64,000 bases of DNA, taken from NCBI RefSeq assembly GCF_042738955.1, contig NZ_JBHYHC010000025.1, positions 1 through 64,000 of the forward strand, read 5' to 3'. Positions 7,996-15,939 of this stretch are shown in pieces. This stretch comes from Umezawaea sp042738955 (GTDB lineage Bacteria; Actinomycetota; Actinomycetes; Mycobacteriales; Pseudonocardiaceae). How positions within the stretch are numbered: the stretch's first letter is position 1; each line of letters begins with the position of its first letter. The translations under genes were made by a program, and so were the position numbers. Under the pieces are notes generated by a model. It saw only the letters and a program-made list of their open reading frames with translations, did not search any database and was not told the origin of the DNA.

Positions 7996-10661
7996 GCCCC
8001 GCTCCGGTCCTGGTACTCGACGGTGGTCCTGGCGACGCCCGCGCGCACCGCGCGCAGGGCTGTGGTGGCGTCCGAGGCCGCGACACCGGGCAGCGCGGCG
8101 AGCGCGACCGGGGTCTCGTCGACCCGCCCGGTCACCAGCACGCTGCTCCCGTCGGCGGACAGCAGCTCCGAGCCGGGCAGGAAGTGGTGGTACGCGGCGC
8201 CTTCGGCGAGCGCCGTCCGCACGGTGACGTCCTCGGTGACACCGGCCGCCCTCGCGACCGCCGACACCAGCGCCACGTAGTCCTCGGCCAGTCGGACCGA
8301 CGTCCCCGCGGTCAACGCCGCCGAGAGGGACTTGCGGGCGCGTTCGATCGCCTCGCCCGCCGCGCGGTACGCGTCGTCGTGCCACCTGCCGGTGCGGACG
8401 AACCTGGCCCAGCGCAACAGGTACCACTTGCGGGTCGTGTAGACGTCGCCGTGCAGCGAGAGCACCGAGTCCATCAGGTGCAGCAGCACGTTGTAGGCGT
8501 AGCCGACCCGGCCGCGCAGCTCGCCCGCTGCCTCGGCCAAGCAGAGGTGCGCGACCTGCTCCACGGCGGTGTGCAGCGCGGCCCGCGACCAGACCTTGCC
8601 CAGCGCGGGCAGGCTCTGGAGGTACGGCGCGTGGCCGTCGAGGGTGATGCCGTTGACGATGCGCTCGGTCTGCTTGCGCCGCGGCTCGAACCTCTTGTCC
8701 CACGTGCGGAACCCGGCCACCAGCTCGCCGGGCGACTGGGCCGCGAGCGCGGCCAGCTCGTCGAGGTTGCGCTTCAGCTCGCCGCGCGCGAACGACACGA
8801 CCTCCAGGTGGTGGCCGCGCTCGAAGATCTTGGTCGAGATCCGGGGGCCGTCGATCGCGCCCTCCTGGATCCGGATGAAGTCCAGGTCGCTGGTCTCGTT
8901 CGCCAGGCCGTGCACGGGGGAGCTGGTGAGCAGCAGCTCGCCGTCGCCGACCCGTTGCAGCATGAAGGCGTTGAGCCACCGGGGTTCCAGGTCGCGCTCG
9001 GCGAGGAAGGTCGTCACGGACCGGTGCCGGGTCGCGACCAACTCGGAGGGCGGGACGGTCAGCAGGCTTTCCAGGGTGTCGCTCAAGGTCTTGCTCCTGA
9101 AGGGGAAGTCGGTCGGCCGGTCGCCCAGGCCCAGCTGGTGCCGGGCGATCCGAGCGGCCAGGGTGTTGTCGACGGTGCCGAGGTCCACACCGGCGGGGAT
9201 GCCGGGGCCCGCGGCGGCGACCGTCGCGAGCAGCCGGTCGCTGCCGGTGTTGACCACGTGCGACCCGGTCTTGACCATGGGGCGCAGCGCCGGGCCGCCG
9301 TCGAGGACGGCGGAGGGCTGGTAGTCGTCGTGGAGAACGAGGTAGACGATCTCGGCGGGCTCGGTGATCGGCCGGGCCCGCTCGTCGAGGAACCCGGTCA
9401 CCACCGACGGCCCGAGGTCGAGCAGCACGGCCATCGCCCGCCGCATGGTGGCGTCGACCAGCTCGGTCGGGACCACCGCGCGGTTGACGCGCAGCGACCC
9501 GTTGTTGGCCGGGTGGTACACGACCCGCGAGCGCGCCGGGTCCGCCTCGGCGAGCCCCGCGGCGACCAGCACCTCGTTGACGTGCAGGAGGTCGGTGCTG
9601 CCGACCATGCCGTGGTCGGCGCTGAGCAGCACGGTGTCGTGCTCGCCCGCGCGCCGCAGCGCCGTGCCCAGCACGGCGTCCGCGGCCCGGTAGCAGTGCC
9701 GCAGCAGGTCCCGCACCCGGTCGGCGATGTCCGGCCGGTACGTGGCCGCGTGCCGGTCGCACCAGCCGAGCACCTCGTGGCCGACGTCGTCGGTCCACGG
9801 CAGGTACACCACGACCAGGTCGGCGTCGTGGCCCTCGACGACCAGTTCGGCCGCCGCGGTGAACGACTCGACCACGCGGTCCACGGACGTCAGGAACTCC
9901 TGTTCCGCCGTGCCGTCGCCGCCTTCGGCGAGGCGGGGCCCGAACAGGCCCGCGCGGTACAGCGAGCCGACGCTCTCGCCCGCGAACACCGGGGCGTTCG
10001 CGAGCCGCTCGGCCAGCGCGGCGTTCGTGCCGCCCGTGCGGACCGTCCACGTGCCCGTGCGGACCAGCGCGTCCTCGCCGACCCGGCGCACCCAGAACCC
10101 CTGCGACGGCGTGAGCCGCACCGGCGTCCAGTCGTGCCCCAGCGCGTGGGCTGTTCCGCCCGCGCGCAGCACCACGCCGTCCGCGGTCGCCTCGACCCGG
10201 ACCGGCAGGTCGGCGACCGGCCAGTCCACGACCTGCCCCGGTGCCACCGAGAGCCGGTCGTGCCTGGCCAGCCTGCCGCTGTAGGCCTCGATCGCCACCT
10301 CGACGTCCGGGCCGAGCCCGCCGTCCGCGTCGAACACCCACGGGGCGTGCACGAACGCGCCGCGCACCCCCGGCGACCGCCAGACCGGCGGCCGCGCGGG
10401 GTAGGTCGGGTCGAACCCCGACCGGTGCTCGGTGAGCCCGGTCGGCACGGAGAACCCGGTCACGCCGTGCTCCTGCGACGACGTGCCGGTGAACAGCGTC
10501 GCCAACGACGGCGGCGTCTGGCAGTTCGGCGACGGAGGCCGTCCGGCGGCGCGGACGCCCGCGGACCGCAGCGCGCGGACGTGGGGGAGCGACCCCTCCG
10601 CGTCCAGCTCGTCCACGACCCACGCGGCGGCCGCGTCCCAGACGAACCAGTAGACCGTCAT
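7992..10661 (-). CDS. Alkaline-phosphatase-superfamily phosphodiesterase fused to a nucleotidyltransferase-like domain
   Basis: The 889-residue protein begins with a type I phosphodiesterase/nucleotide pyrophosphatase-like domain. D9 and T49 (in CQTPPSLATLFTG) match the metal ligand and Thr nucleophile, WTDDVGH is near 289-295, SADHGM at 347-352 and KTGSH at 464-468. No signal peptide is seen, although most such enzymes work outside the cytosol. From about residue 560 a second domain starts, with LLLTSSPVHGLANETSDLDFI (the G-x-S/T-D-x-D pattern, D592 and D594) like a DNA-polymerase-beta-type nucleotidyltransferase, followed by a helical C terminus. The fusion would couple phosphoester cleavage with nucleotide transfer. 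It overlaps the next gene by four bases and follows the CYTH-like gene by 19. Confidence 0.78.
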   Translation of the reverse strand: MTVYWFVWDAAAAWVVDELDAEGSLPHVRALRSAGVRAAGRPPSPNCQTPPSLATLFTGTSSQEHGVTGFSVPTGLTEHRSGFDPTYPARPPVWRSPGVRGAFVHAPWVFDADGGLGPDVEVAIEAYSGRLARHDRLSVAPGQVVDWPVADLPVRVEATADGVVLRAGGTAHALGHDWTPVRLTPSQGFWVRRVGEDALVRTGTWTVRTGGTNAALAERLANAPVFAGESVGSLYRAGLFGPRLAEGGDGTAEQEFLTSVDRVVESFTAAAELVVEGHDADLVVVYLPWTDDVGHEVLGWCDRHAATYRPDIADRVRDLLRHCYRAADAVLGTALRRAGEHDTVLLSADHGMVGSTDLLHVNEVLVAAGLAEADPARSRVVYHPANNGSLRVNRAVVPTELVDATMRRAMAVLLDLGPSVVTGFLDERARPITEPAEIVYLVLHDDYQPSAVLDGGPALRPMVKTGSHVVNTGSDRLLATVAAAGPGIPAGVDLGTVDNTLAARIARHQLGLGDRPTDFPFRSKTLSDTLESLLTVPPSELVATRHRSVTTFLAERDLEPRWLNAFMLQRVGDGELLLTSSPVHGLANETSDLDFIRIQEGAIDGPRISTKIFERGHHLEVVSFARGELKRNLDELAALAAQSPGELVAGFRTWDKRFEPRRKQTERIVNGITLDGHAPYLQSLPALGKVWSRAALHTAVEQVAHLCLAEAAGELRGRVGYAYNVLLHLMDSVLSLHGDVYTTRKWYLLRWARFVRTGRWHDDAYRAAGEAIERARKSLSAALTAGTSVRLAEDYVALVSAVARAAGVTEDVTVRTALAEGAAYHHFLPGSELLSADGSSVLVTGRVDETPVALAALPGVAASDATTALRAVRAGVARTTVEYQDRSGA

Positions 10662-10680
10662 CGGCGGGGACCGGCGCCCA

Positions 10681-11892
10681 TCAGGACACCTCCACGGCCA
10701 GCTCCGGGCGGGCGGCGACCGAGTCGAGCAGGAACGTCAGCTTCGAGTAGTAGCCGCGCTCGTCGGTCAGGCCGTGCTCCCGCAGGAACGCCTCCAGCCA
10801 GGTCGCGATCTCGCCGATCTCGTCCAGCACGTCCTGCTCGCTGGGCTCGACCGCCGTGCGGCTGCGCAGGTACTCCAGCTCGCACTGGTTCAGCACGACC
10901 TCGGGCGCGTCGACCAGGCTGACGTGGTCGAAGAAGATCCCGTACACGTGCCCGGTCCGCGCCGACTCGAAGTTCACGTCGTAGCGGATCCGGCGGAACG
11001 GCGGCAGCTTCGTCGCGGACACGCCCAGCTCGGACCGGATGTACTCGTCGAACCCGTGCTCCGGCACGACGCCGTAGGTGTGGCTCTCCCGCCGGTTGAA
11101 CGTGTCCTTCTTGTACCACTTGCGCTTGACCAGGTTCTTGCCGTCCGTGGTGGGGATGAACGACACGTAGCCGCGGTCCTCCTCGGGCGCGGTCACCTGG
11201 TAGAGGTGGTTCGCGTAGTCCCACGCCTGGAACTCGTCGCGGTACTCCATCAGGTAGCCGGGCAGGCCGCCCTCGACGAGCCGCTGGTACATCCGCACCG
11301 TCAGCGTCCACACGTCCACCGGCGGCGCGAGCGTGTACTTGTACTCGAGTTCCTTGCCGGGGAAGCACTTGCGGTAGTAGCGCTGGTGGTTGTTGAGGAA
11401 CAGGAACTGCTCGGCGTGCCGGGCGACCGCCTCCGGCAGCCACTCCAGGTCCTCGACGTCCGTGACGGCGATCGGCTCCGGCGTGACCCGGATGAAGCAC
11501 GCGTCCTCGGCGCGGAACCGGGTCTGCGCGTGCACGTGCAGCTCGCCGTCGCGGACGGCCAGGTACCACAGCGGCACCAGCGGTCGCGGTCGTCCGTCCT
11601 CCGAGGACAGTCCGCTCACCAGGTCGGTGAGGACCTCGCCCGGCAGCATGTGCGGGAACAGGTCGGCGGCGTCCGCCTTGCCGTGCCCGCCCTCCGCCGA
11701 CCCGGACGTGCGGGCGTGCAGCTCGACCTCGCCGAGGTCGGCCCACGTCAGCACGACGGTGTTGGACGGGAAGTGCTGGTGCACGGGCGCGGTGAGCGGC
11801 ACCAGGACCAGGGGGTCGCTCGGGGCGGGCGCGGTCGACCCGTTGAGGTGGTGCAGCCCACCCAGCACGAGCCATGCGCTGTCGGTGCTCAA
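10681..11892 (-). CDS. CYTH-like (triphosphate tunnel) protein
   Basis: The 403-residue protein has no strong overall match by eye, but residues 181-185 read ELEYK, the ExExK signature that opens the CYTH/triphosphate-tunnel fold. It is followed by the expected series of charged strands (FIPTTDGKNLVKRKWY, then FRRIRYDVNF, and a FFDHVSLV segment with acidic residues near the end). CYTH enzymes bind triphosphates and include adenylyl cyclases, thiamine triphosphatases and tripolyphosphatases. The N-terminal 170 residues form a separate domain of unknown type. The start is TTG at 11892, overlapping the upstream TGA (TTGA) with a GGAG-type site before it; the start is unusual but fits the coupling of the operon. 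Confidence 0.62.
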   Translation of the reverse strand: MSTDSAWLVLGGLHHLNGSTAPAPSDPLVLVPLTAPVHQHFPSNTVVLTWADLGEVELHARTSGSAEGGHGKADAADLFPHMLPGEVLTDLVSGLSSEDGRPRPLVPLWYLAVRDGELHVHAQTRFRAEDACFIRVTPEPIAVTDVEDLEWLPEAVARHAEQFLFLNNHQRYYRKCFPGKELEYKYTLAPPVDVWTLTVRMYQRLVEGGLPGYLMEYRDEFQAWDYANHLYQVTAPEEDRGYVSFIPTTDGKNLVKRKWYKKDTFNRRESHTYGVVPEHGFDEYIRSELGVSATKLPPFRRIRYDVNFESARTGHVYGIFFDHVSLVDAPEVVLNQCELEYLRSRTAVEPSEQDVLDEIGEIATWLEAFLREHGLTDERGYYSKLTFLLDSVAARPELAVEVS

Positions 11893-14381
11893 GATCCTTC
11901 TCCCCGGTGACTCGTCAGGATGACCGTGCCGTCGCTGATGACGACCTCGCCGTCGCCGGTGAACCCGGCCGCGGCCACGGCGGGAACCCCCGCCTCGCGC
12001 AGCAGGATGGCCAGGTGGCCCAGGGTCGAGCCCTGGTCGAACACGAAGCCCGCGACGTGTCCGATGAGGACGGACAGCACGGCGTACGGCCTGCTGGCGT
12101 GGACGATCGGCCGCTCCTGCATCGAGCTGACCTTGTCCAGGATCCGCGCGAGCCCGTCGTACTCGGCCACGTCGGTGGACTTGTTGATGCTGACGGCGGG
12201 CCCGATGGACAGCCTGGCCAGCAGCTCGTCCTCCTCCAACCGCAGCAGCGTGCCGTGCGCCGTGCCCGGCGACATCTGCACCACGCCCGCGGACGACACG
12301 GTGACCTCGTCCGCGCCCAGCACGGAGTAGTCGACGAAGTACGGCTCGCCCTGCTCGAACACCCACTCCAGCGTCACGGCGCCGTGCTTGGCGTGCATCG
12401 CGGCGGTCAGCCTGCCGAGCCCCGCGAGGTGCGGCAGCAGCGCGGCGCCCTCGGGTGCGGCGGTCACGTTGCCGGGAGCGTCGAACGGCCGCTCCAGGTC
12501 GTTCAGCACGATCGTCTCGCCGCCCGCGGTGCCGCGGTTGAGCGCCATCAGGCCCTCGGGCGTGTACTCGACGACGAGCCCGTCGCCCGCGAGCCGGGAG
12601 ATCATGCCCAGCTCGCCGCGGATGAAGTCCCGCACGACGGCGGACCGCAGCTCGGTGCCCTCCGGCCGCGCGCCCGCCAGCTCGGCGAGCCGGGGGAGGA
12701 CCTCGTCCTTGGGCAGCACGATCTGCCGCAGGTGGTCGCCGAGGTCGAGCACGCACTCCTTCGCCGCGCCCGTCGCCAGCACCGCCCGCAGCGCGGCGGC
12801 CGTGGTCTCGTCGTGCAGGCCGAGGCCGTTGAACTGGAGGACCCAGCCCGATCCGGTGGTCGCGCCGTTGGCGGCGGCCATCCGGTAGGCGGGCCCGCGC
12901 TTGGCGACGTACCCGCCGTAGACGGCCGCCACGTCACCGAGGTGGAACGACTGCGGCACGTCCTCGAAGTACATCCGGACGGCCTGCGCCACCGGCTCGG
13001 CGCTGCTGCGCGGCCGGTCGATCGTGGCGGTGAGCGGCCGCACCTGGATCAGGTGCACGCCCCGCTCGTCGGCCGCCCACTCGACGTCCACGTGGTGGCC
13101 GCGCTTCTCGCGCAACGCGTTCGCGAGCGCGACGACCTCCTCCAGCACGGGGTTCGGCGCGGTGGCGAGGTGATCCGAGTCCGTCCTGGTCGGCACGGCA
13201 ACGCCGGCGACCAGCTGGTCGGCCAGACCCTCGACGTGCTCGACGACGACGCGGTCGGGGAAGTCCGCGTCCAGCCCGGTGAACGCCACCCCCGCTAGCG
13301 TCGGCTCGATCATCGCCTGCACGATCACCGCGAGCCGCGGCGACGCGTCGTGGCTGCCCGCGCGGACCCGTGCCGCGACGGCGGGAGCCTCGTAGTAGGA
13401 GGCCCAGCACTGCTCGATCGCGCCGACGACCTCGTCGAAGCCGCGGGCGTTGAGCACGCTGTGGTGCACGCCCGCGAGGCTGCTGCCCTCGGTGTCCTCC
13501 TCCAACCCGGAGGAGCGCACGGCGAACCGCCGGTCGGCGATGTCGCCGAACACCTCCTTGAGCCGCAGGCGGAGCAGCGCGTGCGCGTCCTCGGGGAAGC
13601 GGATCTCGGCCCCGATCGACTGGATGCGCGCGACGGACTCCGTGTAGAACGCGCCGACCGTGGCGCGCAGGTCGGCGAAGGCGTCCTCCAGTGCCGCGGT
13701 CTGCTCGGCGGTCCGGGCGTCGGTGAACTCACCGGCGGGCACGCAGAACGCGTCGGGCACGCGGAAGTCGCGGCTGCTCGTGGCGAGCGCGGCGAACTTC
13801 GGGCCCACCTCGGCCCGGTCGCCGCTGGCGCCGAGGCCGGGGAACCGCTGCCGGGCGATCTGCTTGTCGAAGTCGATGTGGATGTCGCTGGACCGCGGCC
13901 CGGTCGCGCCCTGGTACTTGCCCTCGTACAGCACGACTTCCCCCTGCGGACGCCACCACATCATCTGGCCGACGTTGATGCCGGGGTACACCCTCACCCG
14001 GTTCAACGTGTAGAGCTGCAACGTCCACTGGCCCTTGTAGCCGATGTCGCCGAGGCTCGCGGAGAGGTTGATGAACATCCCGAGCCGCGCCACGGAGGAC
14101 CGGGCCGCGAAGGTCGGCGCGTAGTGGTCGCTGCCCAGGACCTCGACGGTGTGCGCGAGGTAGAGCCGCCCCGGTTCGAGCACGTAGCCCTCGTCCGGGA
14201 TCTCGATCTCGTCGAACTCGTTGGGGTGGCGAGGGTCCAGCGGCGAGTTGCGGTAGGTGCGCAGGGTCCGGCCCAGCCGGAAGTTGTAGCTGTTGGGGTT
14301 CACCTGCTCGGGGACGAACGGTTCGATCGTGATGCGACCGTTCGCCCATTCTCTCTCGATCTCACTACCGGTCAGAATAAT
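11889..14381 (-). CDS. Dcd-like domain fused to a PEP synthase/PPDK-like protein, probable ATT start
   Basis: The 830-residue protein starts with a Dcd-like domain (about 1-170) that keeps the nucleotide-binding block R94-S-S-V-A-R99 but has Q122 (WTLQLY) where deaminases have the catalytic Glu. From about 190 it continues as the ATP-binding domain of PEP synthase/pyruvate phosphate dikinase, with FAVRSSGLEEDTEGSSLAG. The C-terminal phosphohistidine domain has GHLAILLREAGVPAV, where the His would carry phosphate. Alignment with the Dcd-like protein at 4876 places its first residue at an ATT codon (14381-14379), seven bases after GGGGGG. No ATG, GTG or TTG occurs there; the first GTG (14303) would cut off the conserved N terminus. 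It is the first gene of the 12-gene operon. Confidence 0.8.
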   Translation of the reverse strand: MILTGSEIEREWANGRITIEPFVPEQVNPNSYNFRLGRTLRTYRNSPLDPRHPNEFDEIEIPDEGYVLEPGRLYLAHTVEVLGSDHYAPTFAARSSVARLGMFINLSASLGDIGYKGQWTLQLYTLNRVRVYPGINVGQMMWWRPQGEVVLYEGKYQGATGPRSSDIHIDFDKQIARQRFPGLGASGDRAEVGPKFAALATSSRDFRVPDAFCVPAGEFTDARTAEQTAALEDAFADLRATVGAFYTESVARIQSIGAEIRFPEDAHALLRLRLKEVFGDIADRRFAVRSSGLEEDTEGSSLAGVHHSVLNARGFDEVVGAIEQCWASYYEAPAVAARVRAGSHDASPRLAVIVQAMIEPTLAGVAFTGLDADFPDRVVVEHVEGLADQLVAGVAVPTRTDSDHLATAPNPVLEEVVALANALREKRGHHVDVEWAADERGVHLIQVRPLTATIDRPRSSAEPVAQAVRMYFEDVPQSFHLGDVAAVYGGYVAKRGPAYRMAAANGATTGSGWVLQFNGLGLHDETTAAALRAVLATGAAKECVLDLGDHLRQIVLPKDEVLPRLAELAGARPEGTELRSAVVRDFIRGELGMISRLAGDGLVVEYTPEGLMALNRGTAGGETIVLNDLERPFDAPGNVTAAPEGAALLPHLAGLGRLTAAMHAKHGAVTLEWVFEQGEPYFVDYSVLGADEVTVSSAGVVQMSPGTAHGTLLRLEEDELLARLSIGPAVSINKSTDVAEYDGLARILDKVSSMQERPIVHASRPYAVLSVLIGHVAGFVFDQGSTLGHLAILLREAGVPAVAAAGFTGDGEVVISDGTVILTSHRGEGS

Positions 14382-14496
14382 GGCTGTACCCCCCAGTTGA
14401 CGTTCTGATTCGGGCAGCTCGAAAACTCCGACCGCCCTAGTGGCGACCGGAGTGGGGTGGAATTCTGTTCGGGATGGGCCCCGGTGTACTCCAGGT

Positions 14497-14520
14497 TAAT
14501 TCGCGGTAGATCACGAATTA
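14497..14520. promoter_or_regulatory. Inverted repeat TAATTCG-N10-CGAATTA
   Basis: Perfect 7-base arms TAATTCG (14497-14503) and CGAATTA (14514-14520) are separated by ten bases, in AT-richer sequence between the two divergent operons. Arm length and spacing match a dimeric repressor or activator site one to two helical turns long. Which protein binds it is unknown. Confidence 0.45.
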
Positions 14521-14622
14521 TCCCGTGGCAGACCCTACGTTAACATCCCTGGTACGCGGAAGATTTTTCGCTGTGACGCAGTTCACTGGTCCATAAGGGT
14601 GAGGCCCATGGGTCGATTCACG

Positions 14623-14641
14623 TGATAGATAGGTGCTATCA
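14623..14641 (+). promoter_or_regulatory. Short hairpin TGATAG-N7-CTATCA in the leader of the ATP-grasp gene
   Basis: Six-base arms (14623-14628 and 14636-14641) with a seven-base loop lie about 75 bases before the ATG at 14716. It could be part of the 5' leader or an operator. The stem is short and AT-rich, so the call is weak. Confidence 0.25.
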
Positions 14642-14715
14642 GGTAATGCGCACCCCGGTATGGGATGTTCCTGTGGGCCGAGTGGCGTAGCGCGTTGACG
14701 ATTCGGAGACAACAC

Positions 14716-15939
14716 ATGACCCGACCCCTGCTGCTCGTGATCTCGACCGGTCCTCGCCGGTTCCGCGAGTACCTGTTCGAGTCGATGACCACGCGCTATC
14801 GCATCCACCTCTTGAACACGGTGGAGCCGACCTGGGAGAACGCGTACGTCGAAGCGGCGACCGTCGTGCCGAACACCGACGCCGACGTGCTGCTGGAGGC
14901 GGCCCGCGCCGTGGCGGCGTCGACGCCGGTCGCGGGCGTGCTGAGCTGGGACGAGGCCCGCATCCACCAGGCGGCGATCGTGGCGCGCGCGTTGGGGCTG
15001 CCGACGACCGATCCCGACGCCGTGTGGCGCTGCCGCGACAAGCACGCGACCCGGTCGGCGCTGGCCGCCGCGAACGTGCCGCAGCCGAGGTTCGCGCTGG
15101 TGGGGACGGTGGACAAGGCTCTGGCGGCCGCTGCCGAGATCGGCTACCCGGTCGTCGTGAAACCCCGTGCGGCCGCCGCCAGCTACGGCGTGATCCTCGT
15201 GCGCACCCCCGAGGAGCTGGCCTCGCACTTCACGTTCTCCGCCGAGGCGACCGTGCCGCACGCGCCGAGCTACGACGAGTCCGTGCTGGTCGAGGAGTAC
15301 CTGGACGCGCCGGAGATCAGCATCGACTCGGTGGTCCGCGGCGGCGTGGTCCAGGGCCTGTTCGTCGCCCGCAAGGAGCTGGCCTACGCCCCGTACTTCG
15401 AGGAGGTGGGCCACGTGGTGACCCACCACGACCCTCTGCTTCGTGATCCCGAAGTCCTCCGAGTGTTGCAGGACACCCATTCGGCCCTCGGTTTCACCGA
15501 CGGCTGGACGCACGCGGAGTTCAAGGTTACGCCGAACGGGTTGAAGGTCATCGAGGTCAACGGGAGGCTCGGCGGGGACCTCATTCCATATCTTGGGATG
15601 CGGTCCTCGGGTATCGATCCGGGATTGATCGCCGCCGCTGTTTCGTGCGATCTCGAACAGGAGATCGCCGTTGATCGGGAACTGGTCGCCGCCGTCCGCT
15701 TCTTCTACGTCGAGAACGACGAGACGGTGATCGAGTCCGTCGAATTCGACAATTTGGCACTACCGTCCCAAATTGATTCGGCTGTAACGCTCGTGGCTCC
15801 GGGAACGATTGTGTCTCCTCCTCCGAAGGGGATCAATTCCGGTCGCGTCGCCTTCGCCACGGCCGTGGCGCCGACCGCGGACGAGTGCCGGGCCGCCCTC
15901 GACGGGGCGCAGGCCGCGCTCGTGGTGACGTCCCGGTGA
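14716..15939 (+). CDS. ATP-grasp ligase
   Basis: The 407-residue protein has the usual three-part layout: an N-terminal pre-ATP-grasp domain, then GYPVVVKP with K149 and a flexible glycine/alanine loop (residues 143-162), the hinge EEYLDAPE (193-200), and the metal-binding HAEFKV and VIEVNGRLGGD segments. It resembles carboxylate-amine ligases of the BacD/carbamoyl-phosphate-synthase-like type that join amino acids or small acids through an acyl phosphate. The ATG at 14716 has GGAG seven bases upstream; an earlier in-frame ATG at 14665 has none and would add a non-conserved leader. The stop overlaps the MFS start (GTGA). The ligase-exporter pair mirrors dipeptide-antibiotic loci such as bacDE, which is an analogy and not a proven match. 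Confidence 0.87.
   Translation: MTRPLLLVISTGPRRFREYLFESMTTRYRIHLLNTVEPTWENAYVEAATVVPNTDADVLLEAARAVAASTPVAGVLSWDEARIHQAAIVARALGLPTTDPDAVWRCRDKHATRSALAAANVPQPRFALVGTVDKALAAAAEIGYPVVVKPRAAAASYGVILVRTPEELASHFTFSAEATVPHAPSYDESVLVEEYLDAPEISIDSVVRGGVVQGLFVARKELAYAPYFEEVGHVVTHHDPLLRDPEVLRVLQDTHSALGFTDGWTHAEFKVTPNGLKVIEVNGRLGGDLIPYLGMRSSGIDPGLIAAAVSCDLEQEIAVDRELVAAVRFFYVENDETVIESVEFDNLALPSQIDSAVTLVAPGTIVSPPPKGINSGRVAFATAVAPTADECRAALDGAQAALVVTSR

Larger units (their letters stand above)
14382..14715. other. Divergent intergenic region between the 12-gene operon and the ATP-grasp/MFS genes
   Basis: This region holds no gene. It is less GC-rich than its surroundings and must contain promoters for both directions. 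It has an inverted repeat at 14497-14520, a GTGA-N6-TCAC repeat near 14573-14586 and a hairpin TGATAG/CTATCA at 14623-14641. These fit operators or a regulated leader, but no matching regulator gene lies directly beside it. The nearest is the MarR gene at 17155. Confidence 0.5.

Noticed and set aside
2238..12756. Long antisense and out-of-phase open frames across the 12-gene operon (for example on the plus strand at 2238-3878, 5842-8280 and 8184-10922)
   Set aside because: They are mirror images of real genes in very GC-rich sequence; their products are low-complexity Arg/Gly/Ala/Pro without motifs.
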